Source of the DNA: Demequina sp. TMPB413 | GTDB lineage: Bacteria > Actinomycetota > Actinomycetes > Actinomycetales > Demequinaceae | DNA length: 64,000 nt | Reading direction: 5' to 3' | Assembly (NCBI RefSeq): GCF_020447105.2 | Contig: NZ_CP096184.1 | Span: 1,240,001 to 1,304,000, forward strand | Shown here: positions 25,347 to 34,779 of the stretch, one piece after another | How the letters are laid out: each line of letters opens with the position of its first letter | Numbering within the stretch: the stretch's first letter is position 1 | Program-made: the position numbers and the translations under genes | The notes under the pieces: model-generated | Database searches by the model: none | Told to the model about the DNA's origin: nothing | What the model saw: only the letters and a program-made list of their open reading frames with translations

Positions 25347-26495
25347 CTAGGGCTGGCCATCCTCGGCAAATACCTCCGCGAAGAAGGGCAGCATCACGTC
25401 CGGCAGGCGCTGCGCGAAGAGGCTCGTGTGGTTTCCCTCGTGCAGCGTGTACACGTGAGGTACCTCGAGCTCGGTCAGCTCTGCATCGATGAACTCGCAG
25501 CCCTCCACGATCCACGTCAGTTCGTCGTTGACCCCGCAGTCCAGCCCCAGTGCGACGAGCGACTGGAGGTCATCGCGGTGCCGCGCAAGCTCGACCTCCG
25601 TGTTGCCAAAGCCTGCCTGCCACTGGGCCCACACCGCGTCGTCGCGCACAATCTCGCCGTTTGCCAGGGAGTATGGGTACCGAAAGTAGGGAGGCTCTGG
25701 CGAGGGCGCGAAAGCCGTGCCATACGAGAACTCGAAGTTGGCCTGTGACGTCACCATCTCGTCAAGCAGCGCCTCGCCGTCGAGCCCGTCAAGCGACTCC
25801 ATGGACGCCAGCACGGACCGCGCCCGCGACTCAGACCCGAACAGTTGGGGCACGTCGATCCCCTGTTCCCCCGCCATGGCTGGCGCAAGCGCGAAGACCG
25901 AACCGAAAACGTCGGCGTGCTTCATCCCGATCGTCAAGGCGCCGTAGCCGCCCATTGAGTGACCCGCAAGACCGCGCGCCTCGCGAGACTCGACCGTTCG
26001 ATAGTGGTCGTCGATGTACGGCACGATCTCCGCGACCAACGCCTGCTCCCAACGGCCGGTCGCGCTCGAGTCGGTGTACCAGCCACCCCCAAGTTCATTG
26101 GCTCCCGTCACGGTGACGACGATCATGGGCTCGGTCGCGTTCAGGGCCTCGCCGATGACGTCGGGCATGTCGGCGGCCGTCTGGGTGGCGGTGTACCCGG
26201 GCAGGAAGTACAGCACGGGAAGCGGGTCGTCTGACTCGAAGTAGGCATCCGGCAGCAACACTCCTACCGTGATCTGGGAGGAGACTCCCAAATCATTGCC
26301 CGCCAACTCCTCTGACTCGAACTGGAACACGGTGTTCGTCACGGACGGCCGTGCCGCCGCGGTCTCCGTGGGACTCGCCGACTCAAAGGCGGACTCCGTG
26401 GCCGGCGGAGTGGTCGACGTGCAACCCCCGACCGCCAGCGTCGTCGCCGCCACCGTGAGCAACCATGCGCGCCGCGCTCTTCGATTCCGTCCCAT
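25347..26495 (-). CDS. Lipoprotein esterase of the antigen-85/esterase D alpha-beta hydrolase class
   Basis: 382 residues. The signal peptide ends with a lipobox (AVGGC, Cys about 25), followed by a Thr/Ser-rich linker. The hydrolase domain has LYFLPGYTAT, the oxyanion region and nucleophile elbow GLAGHSMGGYGAL (Ser about 180), and late Asp/His candidates including LHEGNHTS near the C-terminus. Likely a cell-surface esterase or acyltransferase. ATG 26495 shares one base with the stop of the Dabb gene (TGATG), implying coupled translation and ruling against the longer frame that overlaps that gene. Confidence 0.87.
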   Translation of the reverse strand: MGRNRRARRAWLLTVAATTLAVGGCTSTTPPATESAFESASPTETAAARPSVTNTVFQFESEELAGNDLGVSSQITVGVLLPDAYFESDDPLPVLYFLPGYTATQTAADMPDVIGEALNATEPMIVVTVTGANELGGGWYTDSSATGRWEQALVAEIVPYIDDHYRTVESREARGLAGHSMGGYGALTIGMKHADVFGSVFALAPAMAGEQGIDVPQLFGSESRARSVLASMESLDGLDGEALLDEMVTSQANFEFSYGTAFAPSPEPPYFRYPYSLANGEIVRDDAVWAQWQAGFGNTEVELARHRDDLQSLVALGLDCGVNDELTWIVEGCEFIDAELTELEVPHVYTLHEGNHTSLFAQRLPDVMLPFFAEVFAEDGQP

Positions 26496-26806
26496 CAGGC
26501 GGCCACGTCGAAGACCACGAGGCGCTCTGCCCACCGCCCGATGACCTCGGCCACGGGAGTGTGGGCCGGGTGGTCGAGATAGCCGTCGCGAGCGCCGACG
26601 CTGGCAAAGGTCACCACGAGCGCCCACTCAAAGCCAGCCTCGAGCCCTTCGACGCTCGCGCTCGAACCCTCGACCACGTCAACGACACCCGGGATTTCGC
26701 CTACAAAACGGCCGACGTCGGCGCGCATCTTTTCGAGAACCTCGGCAGGGGCGTCGTCGCGCCATTCGGTCAGGACAACGTGGACGATGCTTCCGGGAGC
26801 GCTCAT
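26495..26806 (-). CDS. Dabb-domain (stress-responsive A/B barrel) protein
   Basis: 103 residues, a ferredoxin-like Dabb domain: VHVVLTEWRDDAP at the first strand, then VVDVVEGSSAS, a central FEWALVVTFAS and the C-terminal strand RLVVFDVA with YLDHPAHTPVAEVI before it. Such small dimeric proteins occur in stress responses and in polyketide cyclases, and the biochemical role here is unknown. First gene of a coupled pair with the lipoprotein esterase. Confidence 0.85.
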   Translation of the reverse strand: MSAPGSIVHVVLTEWRDDAPAEVLEKMRADVGRFVGEIPGVVDVVEGSSASVEGLEAGFEWALVVTFASVGARDGYLDHPAHTPVAEVIGRWAERLVVFDVAA

Positions 26807-26854
26807 GCATCGATCCTGGCACGCGGGTCCATGACGCGACAGTCAGCCGGGCCG

Positions 26855-27529
26855 TCAGGCGTGCTGAATGTCGATCACCACACTCTTGCCGTCCACTGTT
26901 CTGAACACCCGGAACGGCTGATCGGAGGAGAGCCCGATGTAGATCTCGGCTTGACCCTCGAACACGCCGCCATAGACGACTTCCTCGATGATGCTTGCGG
27001 AGGAGGGCTGGAACCGTTCCTGCCCCACGTACTCGATGGCGCCAGGCTCGGTCGGGTAGACCACACCGTCGACGCTGACCTGCAGGAAAGCATCGCCCGC
27101 GATATCCACGGGGTTCCCGGAGCCAGCCATGCGGGGATCACTCACGTACTCGCCGAGCCAGCCCGGCTCGCCAGTGCCCCTGAGATCCAGCACCACGCGG
27201 TCGTAGCCGTCGTGGGCGCCAAAGCGCAGGATCTCTGGGCTCAGACTCGCGTTGGCGCTCGCTTGCCCCCTGTCTGCGGCACGGTCCGCAGGGAAGGGGG
27301 CCTCTTCACCCGGCGGCTCTTCGTCGGTGGGTGGCGATGCGGTGATCGTGGGAGTCACCGTCGATTCCGCCGTGGCGGTCGTCGTGGTGGTCGGTTCGAC
27401 GGTGGTGGTGGGTTCAATCGTGGTCTCCGTGGCCTCCACGGTCACATCAGGGGCCTCGGTGTTGCAACCCGCAAGCAACAGCGCACCTGCGGCGGCACTG
27501 GCCGATACTCGGGTGGGGGAAAGTCGCAT
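26855..27529 (-). CDS. AMIN-like domain lipoprotein
   Basis: 224 residues. Signal peptide with lipobox LLAGC (Cys about 22), then a long Thr-rich spacer (about 30-75, runs such as TTTTTATAEST) that probably spans the cell wall. The C-terminal domain (about 95-224) has DGYDRVVLDLRGTGEPGW and VVIDIQH, typical of the actinobacterial AMIN-like domain, which is thought to bind cell-envelope glycans. AAGGAG lies eight bases before the ATG. Monocistronic. Function inferred from the family only. Confidence 0.85.
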   Translation of the reverse strand: MRLSPTRVSASAAAGALLLAGCNTEAPDVTVEATETTIEPTTTVEPTTTTTATAESTVTPTITASPPTDEEPPGEEAPFPADRAADRGQASANASLSPEILRFGAHDGYDRVVLDLRGTGEPGWLGEYVSDPRMAGSGNPVDIAGDAFLQVSVDGVVYPTEPGAIEYVGQERFQPSSASIIEEVVYGGVFEGQAEIYIGLSSDQPFRVFRTVDGKSVVIDIQHA

Positions 27530-27630
27530 GGCATCGCTCCTTACGTTGAAGGGGCCGACGTCGCAACGCCGGCATGGGCGTGCGCTTCCATGGTCACTCA
27601 GACGCTTGGATCATGCAAAACGTGGGCCTG

Positions 27631-28563
27631 CTAGGACTGCGTGTCGGGCTCCTCAGGGTCGGCCAGCGCCTCAATGGGCTCCCACACGGTCGCGGCCTGT
27701 TGCACCACCTGCGTAGCGACCACCTCGACCCCCGCGGCCTCGAGCCGCCGGTGGATGCGTCGCGTGATCTGATCCTTCACCGTGCGGGCACTGCGCACCG
27801 GCACCACAAAGCGCACAGCCAGGCGCATGTAGGTCTCGTCGGCGGCGGCGAACACGCGGGGCTCCACCTCGGTATCCGGTACAGGGAAGCGCTGGCGCAC
27901 GGTCGCCATGGCCTCGCGGGCGCCCTCCGCCGTCGCCTGCCGCCTCGCCTCCTCTTCCAACACGAGCGAGGCGCCCCGCCAATCCTCGTGATGCGGAATG
28001 GCCACCTCGATCTCTTCCCAGATGTATTCGAAGAAGCTGCTGTAGTTGTAGACGGGTTCGGTGAACGTGGCCTTGTTGGACACCGTTACCACGCGCCCGG
28101 TGTACTGCCTGCCGCCCACCCAAGTGGTCTCGGCGTCGTCGCCTATCTCCATCAGCCTCGTCTTCAGCAGCGAGATGTCGATGACGTCGCCTTGGACGCC
28201 GCCCATCTGCACCCTGTCGCCCACCCGGAAGATCGACCCGAAGGTGATGTTGAACCACCCAGCGATCGCGCCAATCGCCTCCTGCATGGCGAAGGCGAGA
28301 CCCGCGGTCGCCAGGCCCAGCGTCGGCGCGAGGCTGCCGCCCAGCGGCTGCCAAATCACGATGAGCCCAAACACCGCAACAAACCAGATGATCGCGCGCA
28401 CGATGCGCCGCACGTTGAAGCGCTGATCCGTGTCGCCGAAGACGCGCGTGGCCACGCGGTTGACGATGAGCGACACCACCACCAGGCCGACGAACAGGAT
28501 CGCCGTGCGCGCCGCCCCTCCCACGCTCGAGTCCCATTCGAAGTCCGCCACGAGCGTCATCAT
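27631..28563 (-). CDS. MscS-family mechanosensitive ion channel
   Basis: 310 residues. Three N-terminal helices (about 17-37, 57-75, 82-112) lead into the pore-lining helix and the MscS beta domain (FNITFGSIFRVGDRVQMGG, ISLLKTRLMEI, VVTVSNKATFTEPVYNYS). Length matches the short MscS class. It should release solutes on hypo-osmotic shock. The neighbour on the opposite side (28645) is divergent. The first two codons are both ATG; the second would have better spacing to GGAG. Confidence 0.9.
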   Translation of the reverse strand: MMTLVADFEWDSSVGGAARTAILFVGLVVVSLIVNRVATRVFGDTDQRFNVRRIVRAIIWFVAVFGLIVIWQPLGGSLAPTLGLATAGLAFAMQEAIGAIAGWFNITFGSIFRVGDRVQMGGVQGDVIDISLLKTRLMEIGDDAETTWVGGRQYTGRVVTVSNKATFTEPVYNYSSFFEYIWEEIEVAIPHHEDWRGASLVLEEEARRQATAEGAREAMATVRQRFPVPDTEVEPRVFAAADETYMRLAVRFVVPVRSARTVKDQITRRIHRRLEAAGVEVVATQVVQQAATVWEPIEALADPEEPDTQS

Positions 28564-28644
28564 CTCTCCAGGTTACGTGGCCTCCGCTGTGGTCGCCCTC
28601 GTGCCGCCCTGGCTTTGCGGGACGCGTGCGCTACGTTCTGTCAC

Positions 28645-29637
28645 ATGGACGAGTACGCGTACGGCAGCACCCGCGACGCCGCTGCCAGGGCTTTGGGACA
28701 GGAAGCTGCTCGCTCGTTCGCGAGCAACCCCGTCGAGGGCGCCACGATGGAATCCTTCGTACTTGGCGACGTGACGGCCGACGTGATTCGCCTCACGCGC
28801 GAGTTTCAACAGACGCAGCAGAGCAAGATCAAGGCGTGGCGCAGACGGCATTTCTTGGCGCCCATCGGCCTCGCCGTGGCCGGCCTGGTCATCGCCATCA
28901 CGACCACGCCGCGCCAAGGCACCGATGACTCTTCACTGGTTCCGGGCCTCGGCGCCGTGGGCATGCTCGCCGGTGTCATTTGGTTCATTGTGATCGCGGT
29001 GCGCGCGAGTTCTCGATTTGCCGACGCTCAGCGTGCTCGGGAGGTCGAGACGGGGCGGCTCTTGGAGATTGCACGCCACGCCGCCGCGGAGACGTACGCA
29101 GATGCGGGCACTACCCCCGTGGCAAAGGCCGACGCGGACACGGAGGATCACGCCGACGCGCCGACCGCCCCGAGCGCCCCGAGCGCGGACGCAGCCTCCC
29201 CCACCGCCGCTGCCCGCGCTCCACTGGCCACCGCCAGCCACTTCACGGGCGCCCCCGCGCCGGCCGGCCAACCCTTCGGCGTCACGCAAGGCGGCGCGGG
29301 TCAGCTCGTGGCGGCCTGGATGCGCCACCTGGGCGAGGCCGACGCTGCGGCCGCTCCTCACTCGCCCGGTGCGGTGGTCGGTGCCATGGGCGCACGGCAT
29401 GTGGCGCGAGTCGTCAACGATGACGGCACTGTCGATGCGGAAGCCGTGCGTGAACTGGCGGCGCTTGCGGCGGCCGACGGGCGCGGAGGCTTGTTCTTCA
29501 CCGCGGGTTCGTACGACGCGGAGGCGCTTGAGGTCGCTGAGCAATCGCGGGTGGCCCTCTTCACGTACGACGCGGTGGCTGGCACTCTTCAGGGCGCAAA
29601 CCCGCTCGGCGAGACGGCGATGACGGACGGGCTGTAG
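28645..29637 (+). CDS. Membrane protein with a degenerate Mrr-like nuclease domain
   Basis: 330 residues. N-terminal charged region, two helices (about 72-90 and 99-117), then an Ala/Pro-rich linker (about 150-205). The last 115 residues align by eye with restriction-endonuclease-like Mrr domains: WMRHLGEADA, then GARHVARVVND where functional relatives have a QVK motif, and GLFFTAGSYDAEALEVAEQS. The catalytic Asp and Lys positions appear lost, so it is probably a non-catalytic DNA-binding or structural member. Reading frame upstream of 28645 is open for another kilobase but is antisense to the MscS gene. Confidence 0.7.
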   Translation: MDEYAYGSTRDAAARALGQEAARSFASNPVEGATMESFVLGDVTADVIRLTREFQQTQQSKIKAWRRRHFLAPIGLAVAGLVIAITTTPRQGTDDSSLVPGLGAVGMLAGVIWFIVIAVRASSRFADAQRAREVETGRLLEIARHAAAETYADAGTTPVAKADADTEDHADAPTAPSAPSADAASPTAAARAPLATASHFTGAPAPAGQPFGVTQGGAGQLVAAWMRHLGEADAAAAPHSPGAVVGAMGARHVARVVNDDGTVDAEAVRELAALAAADGRGGLFFTAGSYDAEALEVAEQSRVALFTYDAVAGTLQGANPLGETAMTDGL

Positions 29638-29791
29638 CGAAGCCCGTCTCCCAGGCGTTGCACGTCTTTCCTCGGCGCGCCCATCGCCGATTGGATATCG
29701 TTATCGCACCGGGCCAACGGAGGCCTCCCCCGCGCGTCGTCTGTGTCGAGCGCGACGGCCTCTTCTGACCACCTCACTCAAGGAGAAGCGC

Positions 29792-30688
29792 ATGTCCCCC
29801 GACCAGCTCACCTTTGACAACCCCGTCGAGCGCCACTCGCACATCGTGCCCCACGCCTCCTGGCAGCCAGTGCCAGGGTTGGACGCAAAGCTCGATCCCA
29901 AGGCAGACCACGGCGAAACCTCCTACCGCGGCACCGGCAGGCTCATCGGCCGCAAGGCACTCATCACGGGCGGCGACTCCGGCATCGGCGCTGCCGTGGC
30001 CATCGCGTTTGCGCGCGAAGGTGCCGACGTGGCCATCAACTACTTGCCGGAGGAGCAGGTGGACGCCGACGCCATTGCGGAGGTGGTCCGCGCTGAGGGT
30101 CGGCAGATCGTTCTCCTACCAGGTGATATTCGCGACAGGGAGTTCTGCCGCACCCTGGTGGCCGACGCGGTGGAGGGGCTCGGAGGGCTCGACATCCTGA
30201 TCAACAACGCCGCTCACCAGGTGTATCACCAGTCCTTCGACGACCTGGACGAGGATGACCTGGAGCGCACCATCAAGACCAACTTGTACGCGATGAACTG
30301 GATCACCAAGGACGCTCTCCCCCACCTGGGCCCTGGCTCCACGATCATCAACAGCACCTCGGTGCAGGGCTACAACCCGTCGCCGATGATCATCAACTAC
30401 GCGTCCACCAAGTTCGCCATCAACGGCTTCACGAAGGCGCTGGCTCAAGACTTGGCACCGCGCGGTATTCGCGTGAACGCGGTCGCGCCCGGCCCGGTGT
30501 GGACTCCCCTGCAGGTGTCCGACGGTCAGCCGGAGGAGAAGCTCAACGGCTTTGGCGACAGTTCGTGGCTGGGCCGCACCAGCCAACCGGTGGAGCAGGC
30601 GCCCGCGTACGTGTTCCTCGCCTCACCTGAGTCGAGCTTTGTGGTGGGCGAGGTCATCAACGTCAACGGCGGGGCCAACGTGCCGTAA
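29792..30688 (+). CDS. General-stress short-chain dehydrogenase/reductase (YghA/YdaD type), second copy
   Basis: 298 residues, same length as the paralogue at 3900-4796 and highly similar throughout. Motifs are TGGDSGIG, NNAAHQVY, catalytic Ser in NSTSVQGY, Tyr/Lys in YASTK, and VAPGPVWTP. The N-terminal extension PVERHSHIVPHASWQPVPG is related but divergent. AAGGAG lies seven bases before the ATG. Two copies in one chromosomal region suggest separate regulation or substrates. Reaction is NAD(P)H-linked carbonyl reduction with unknown substrate. Confidence 0.9.
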   Translation: MSPDQLTFDNPVERHSHIVPHASWQPVPGLDAKLDPKADHGETSYRGTGRLIGRKALITGGDSGIGAAVAIAFAREGADVAINYLPEEQVDADAIAEVVRAEGRQIVLLPGDIRDREFCRTLVADAVEGLGGLDILINNAAHQVYHQSFDDLDEDDLERTIKTNLYAMNWITKDALPHLGPGSTIINSTSVQGYNPSPMIINYASTKFAINGFTKALAQDLAPRGIRVNAVAPGPVWTPLQVSDGQPEEKLNGFGDSSWLGRTSQPVEQAPAYVFLASPESSFVVGEVINVNGGANVP

Positions 30689-30752
30689 CAGTCGCCTCGC
30701 CGACGGTGGGGATGGGTGCGCGGAATTGCGCGCTTGGGGGCGGTGCGCTGCG

Positions 30753-33293
30753 TCAAAGCCGAGGGTCCATCGGTTCGCTCTCCAAGGCGAGCACGGCGAA
30801 GGCGCACTCGTGGACGCGCCACAACGGCTCCCCCGCGGCTGCGCGACGCAGGCCCTCGATACCCAGCGCGTACTCGCGCGAGGCAAGGGAGCGCTTGCGC
30901 CCCACCGTTCGCCTCTTGAGCGTCGCGAGATGGTCCGCTTCGAGGTAGTCGGGACCGTAAATGATGCGCAAGTACTCGGGCCCGCGCACCTTGAGTCCCG
31001 GCTGCGTCGGCTGGGCTCGTGACGTGTCAAGGTTGAGCGCGGGCTTGACCACCATGCCCTCTCCCCCGGCGCCTGTCAGTTCTTCCCACCACGCCGTCGC
31101 CGCCGCGCACTCCTCCTCGGAGTCGAGCGAGGCGTAGGTGCGGCGCGTGGTGCGGAAGAGCTCTCCGTTCGCGGCCACCAGACGGTCCGCGACGTCCATG
31201 TGCCAGGCGTGTTCCCGTTCCCCGAAGGTTCTGCCCTCGGAAGCGAGCACCTGGAACACGGCCAACTGCGCGCCGTCCAGGCCGTCGACCGGCCAGCAGT
31301 AGCGACGGTAGGCGTCCACGAAGCGCTGGGCGTTAGCGTCGCGCGAGGCGAACCGCTCCCGCAGCGCGGCCACGTCCACTCCCCGCGCCGATGCCGCATC
31401 CAAGGCGTTGAGCGCGACGGGCATCGATGCGCGCGCTGCGGCGCCCACCTGGGCGTACTGGGCGCGCAACAGCCCTTGCGCCTTGGCGCTCCAGGGCAAT
31501 AGCTCCGCGTCGAGAGCAAGCCAGTCCGTGCCGAGCTCGTCAAAGAGCCCTGCGCGCTCCACGGCGGTCGTGATGCGCCGCACAAGCTCAGCGCCCAGCT
31601 CCCCCGCGAAGAACTCGCGGCCCGTGCGCGTATAGACCACTCCCGTGCGCTCACCCCGCTCATCAAAGCGACGCCTCGCGGCCTCCAGGTCGCGCGCGAT
31701 CACCACGACCGCGCGGGAACCCATGTGCTTCTCTTCGCACACCACTCGCTCGACCTTGTGCTTGCGGAACGCGGCAAAGGCTTCCGCCGGGTGTTCCAAG
31801 ACCCCGTCGACGGCCGACGCTTCCACCGGCGCCATCGTGGGCGGCAGGTACATGAGCCACGAGGGGGCGACGGCGAACCTGCTCATGACTTCGAGGGCAG
31901 GCGCGGCGTTTTCCGGGCGTACCGAGACCCGGCCTGCGAGCGCGGTGTCGACGCCGGAGGTACCCAGCACGTCGTCGATGTCCAGCAAGCCTGGCTCGCG
32001 CTCGTCGACCGGCTCCACCAAGGGGCGGGCGGGCTCGTAGTACATCCGCTCGGCGGGGACGGACACGACCTCGCGTTCGGGATAGCGCAGGGCGGTGAGC
32101 GACCCGCCGAACACACAACCGGTGTCCAGGCACATCGTGTTGTTGATCCATTCGGCGGTGGGCACCGGCGTGTGGCCGTAGAGCACCATCGCCTTGCCGC
32201 GGTACTCGTTGGCCCACGGGTAGCGCACGGGAAGCCCGTACTCGTCGGTCTCGCCCGTGGTGTCGCCGTAGAGGCAGAACGCCCTCACCCGTCCCGATGC
32301 CCGACCGTGGTACTTCTCAATCAGGCCCGCGTGCGAGACCACCAGGCGCCCGCCGTCCAGCACGTAGTGAGAGATGAGCCCGTCCATCCACTCGCGCACT
32401 TCGGCCACGAACTCCTCTGGCTGCTGCGCGAGCTGGTCGAGCGAGCCCTGCAGCCCGTGAGAGACAGTCACGTCCTTGCGCGACAGCGCGCGCACCAGCT
32501 TGGCCTCGTGGTTGCCGGAGACCACCAAAGCGTGGCCCGCGCGCACCATCCCCATGGCGAGCCGGAGCACCCCAGGCGTGTCTGGCCCGCGGTCCACGAG
32601 GTCGCCCACCAGGATGGCACGCCTTCCGTCGGGGTGCGCCGCATCGATCGCGCGGCCCTCGCCGTCCCTGCTGATGGCGTAACCGAGCGTCTCCAGCAGC
32701 GTCTCGAGCTCTGCGCGGCAGCCGTGCACGTCGCCGATCACGTCAAACGGACCCGACTCGTGGCGCAAGTCGTTGTAGAGCTTGGTGCGCACCACCTCGA
32801 CGTCGTCGATCTCGCCAGCCGTGAGGGTGTGCGTAACCCTGATGCCCTCGCGGCCCAGCCCCTTGAGGTGTCGGCGCATCGTCGCCGCCTGACGCTTGAT
32901 GACCTCGGCGCCAAAGTCGCGGTCTTCGCGCACTTGGTTGCGTTCCACGCAGGTCTTTTCTGGCACGTCGAAGATGATCGCGACTGGTAGCACGTCGTGC
33001 TCGCGCGCGACTGCCACGAGGGACTGGCGCGCTGCCGGTTGGATGTTGGTGGCGTCGATCACGGCGATCTTGCCTCGCGCCAGGCGCTTGCCCGCGAGGT
33101 AGTGCACCACGTCGAAAGCATCGGCGGTGGCGCTCTGGTCGTTCTCATCGTCGCTCACCAGGCCGCGGGCGGTGTCCGAACTGATCACCTCGGTGCCCAA
33201 GAAGTGGCGCGTGGCGAACGTGGACTTGCCCGAGCCGGAAATGCCGATCAGCAACACAAGCGCGAGCTCCGGGATCTCGATGCGGCGCGTCAT
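30753..33293 (-). CDS. pnkp: Polynucleotide kinase-phosphatase-ligase of the bacterial RNA-repair system
   Basis: 846 residues, three modules. The 5' kinase has P-loop GISGSGKST (about 17-25). The metallophosphatase has DVIGDVHGC, GDLVDRGPD and VSGNHE. The C-terminal adenylyltransferase/ligase-like domain contains CEEKHMGSRA (Lys nucleophile, KxxG) and later GEGMVVKP. This is the bacterial Pnkp layout. It overlaps the hen1 gene by four bases (ATGA), reproducing the known Hen1-Pnkp operon that repairs ribotoxin-cleaved tRNA and methylates the repaired 3' end. Full length for the family. Confidence 0.97.
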   Translation of the reverse strand: MTRRIEIPELALVLLIGISGSGKSTFATRHFLGTEVISSDTARGLVSDDENDQSATADAFDVVHYLAGKRLARGKIAVIDATNIQPAARQSLVAVAREHDVLPVAIIFDVPEKTCVERNQVREDRDFGAEVIKRQAATMRRHLKGLGREGIRVTHTLTAGEIDDVEVVRTKLYNDLRHESGPFDVIGDVHGCRAELETLLETLGYAISRDGEGRAIDAAHPDGRRAILVGDLVDRGPDTPGVLRLAMGMVRAGHALVVSGNHEAKLVRALSRKDVTVSHGLQGSLDQLAQQPEEFVAEVREWMDGLISHYVLDGGRLVVSHAGLIEKYHGRASGRVRAFCLYGDTTGETDEYGLPVRYPWANEYRGKAMVLYGHTPVPTAEWINNTMCLDTGCVFGGSLTALRYPEREVVSVPAERMYYEPARPLVEPVDEREPGLLDIDDVLGTSGVDTALAGRVSVRPENAAPALEVMSRFAVAPSWLMYLPPTMAPVEASAVDGVLEHPAEAFAAFRKHKVERVVCEEKHMGSRAVVVIARDLEAARRRFDERGERTGVVYTRTGREFFAGELGAELVRRITTAVERAGLFDELGTDWLALDAELLPWSAKAQGLLRAQYAQVGAAARASMPVALNALDAASARGVDVAALRERFASRDANAQRFVDAYRRYCWPVDGLDGAQLAVFQVLASEGRTFGEREHAWHMDVADRLVAANGELFRTTRRTYASLDSEEECAAATAWWEELTGAGGEGMVVKPALNLDTSRAQPTQPGLKVRGPEYLRIIYGPDYLEADHLATLKRRTVGRKRSLASREYALGIEGLRRAAAGEPLWRVHECAFAVLALESEPMDPRL

Positions 33294-34729
33294 GCTGCCA
33301 CCCCATCCTGAGCGTCGTCCGCTGAATCGACCCTGCTAAAGACCGCCATCTGCGTGGGTGAACCCAGTACAGCGTCGGCGTCGCCGATGCCGCTGATACT
33401 GACGCGGTAACCATAGTTTTGCCACACCGACGTGGCCCACGTGGTGAACTCGTCTCGCGTGAACTCCCACCGGTGGTCGGGGTGCCGCAGCACGCCCTCG
33501 GCCATCCCGTCGTAGCGGACGTTGAACTCGCGATTGGGGGTGCTCACGATCACGTGATGCGGCCGCGCGTGTCCAAAGATCGCGGACTCGAGCGCGGGCA
33601 GCCTGTCGATGTCGAGGTGCTCGATGACCTCCATCAGCACCACCGCGTCCAGGCCTTCGAGTCGCTTGTCCCGGTAGGTCGCACTCGACTGGATCAACGC
33701 GAGGCGCTGGGCTTGACGTTCGCTCATGCCGTCAACGTGGAGCCTGCGGGCCCCACGCGCGAGCGCGGTTGCGGACACGTCGGTGCCGATGACGCGGTTG
33801 AAGGACGGGTCGGCAAGCAGTGGGCGCAGCAGCGCACCGTCGCCACAGCCGACGTCGGCCACGCTGCGTACTCCCAGGGCTTTGAGTTCGGCCACGATCG
33901 CGTCCCTGCGGGTCCACGCGAGCCGCGCCCGGGGCTGCGGCAGTTCCTCTGCGGGAGTGGATTCCGGGGGCAGAGCGTCGGGGTCCTCCCCTCCCGACTC
34001 CACGAGCCGGTCGAGTGCTTGGTTAACGAGCCCCTTCTGGTGGGCCAAATACCGCCGCGCGATGGCGTCGCGCAACGGGTGCTCGCCCAGCCAACCCTCG
34101 CCGTGTCGCACCAACTTGTCGATCTCGTCGTCGCCTACCCAGTAGTGCTTGGCGTCGTCAAGCACGGGCAGCAGCACGTAGAGCTGGCGCAGAGCGTCGG
34201 CGAGGCGAAGGGTGCCACTCAGCGTGAGGTCCAGGTAGCGCGAATCGCCCCACTCGGGGAACTCGGGGTCGAGTTGCACGGCGTGCGCCGCGACGTCCCA
34301 GCCGAGCGGCTCAAACAGTTCGCGCGCGAACTCACTGCTACCCCGGCATGGGAGCGCGGGGATGCGAATCTCGAGCGGGATGGCGGAGTCCGCGAGCGCC
34401 TGGTTGGACTTCAGGGTGCCGGCGGCGGCGGTGGAGAACACCCGCTTCATGGCCGACGCGAGCAGGGACGACGCCGCATAGGGGCGGTCGTTGACGTACT
34501 GGCCGAGCGTGAACTCGTCCATGGTGGTGCGGCCCGAGTTGCGGGCGAGTTCCAGCGCGTCGACCTCCAGCAGGAGCACCACGGTGCAACGTTCGTCGGT
34601 GGCCTCTGGGTAGAACACGTGGGCCGTGCCTACGGAGAGGTCAAAGGACTGCGCTCGCTCGGGGTGCTTGTGCAGCAGGAAGCCCAGGTCCGTGGCCGGC
34701 GTGTGCGTGGTGGTGATGGTGAGGATCAC
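33290..34729 (-). CDS. hen1: 3'-terminal RNA ribose 2'-O-methyltransferase
   Basis: 479 residues. The N-terminal bacterial Hen1 domain (about 1-235) begins MILTITTTHTPATDLGFLLHKHP, seen as ATDLGFLLHKHPERAQ, and partners with Pnkp. The C-terminal SAM methyltransferase has VADVGCGDGALL and the metal-binding EVIEHLD, with later His residues. It marks repaired RNA 3' ends with 2'-O-methyl, blocking re-cleavage. First gene of the two-gene repair operon. Its place next to an island with several toxin-antitoxin genes is consistent with a role against ribotoxins. Confidence 0.96.
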   Translation of the reverse strand: MILTITTTHTPATDLGFLLHKHPERAQSFDLSVGTAHVFYPEATDERCTVVLLLEVDALELARNSGRTTMDEFTLGQYVNDRPYAASSLLASAMKRVFSTAAAGTLKSNQALADSAIPLEIRIPALPCRGSSEFARELFEPLGWDVAAHAVQLDPEFPEWGDSRYLDLTLSGTLRLADALRQLYVLLPVLDDAKHYWVGDDEIDKLVRHGEGWLGEHPLRDAIARRYLAHQKGLVNQALDRLVESGGEDPDALPPESTPAEELPQPRARLAWTRRDAIVAELKALGVRSVADVGCGDGALLRPLLADPSFNRVIGTDVSATALARGARRLHVDGMSERQAQRLALIQSSATYRDKRLEGLDAVVLMEVIEHLDIDRLPALESAIFGHARPHHVIVSTPNREFNVRYDGMAEGVLRHPDHRWEFTRDEFTTWATSVWQNYGYRVSISGIGDADAVLGSPTQMAVFSRVDSADDAQDGVAA

Positions 34730-34779
34730 GTTGCGAGCCTAGCTGGGGCGTCGGGAAGGGTTGGAGGCGCGGCCCGCGT

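Noticed and set aside
27574-28644. Long plus-strand frame continuous with the Mrr-like membrane protein
   Set aside because: It is antisense to the MscS gene and contains no recognisable domain; the real start is 28645, where a natural N-terminus begins.
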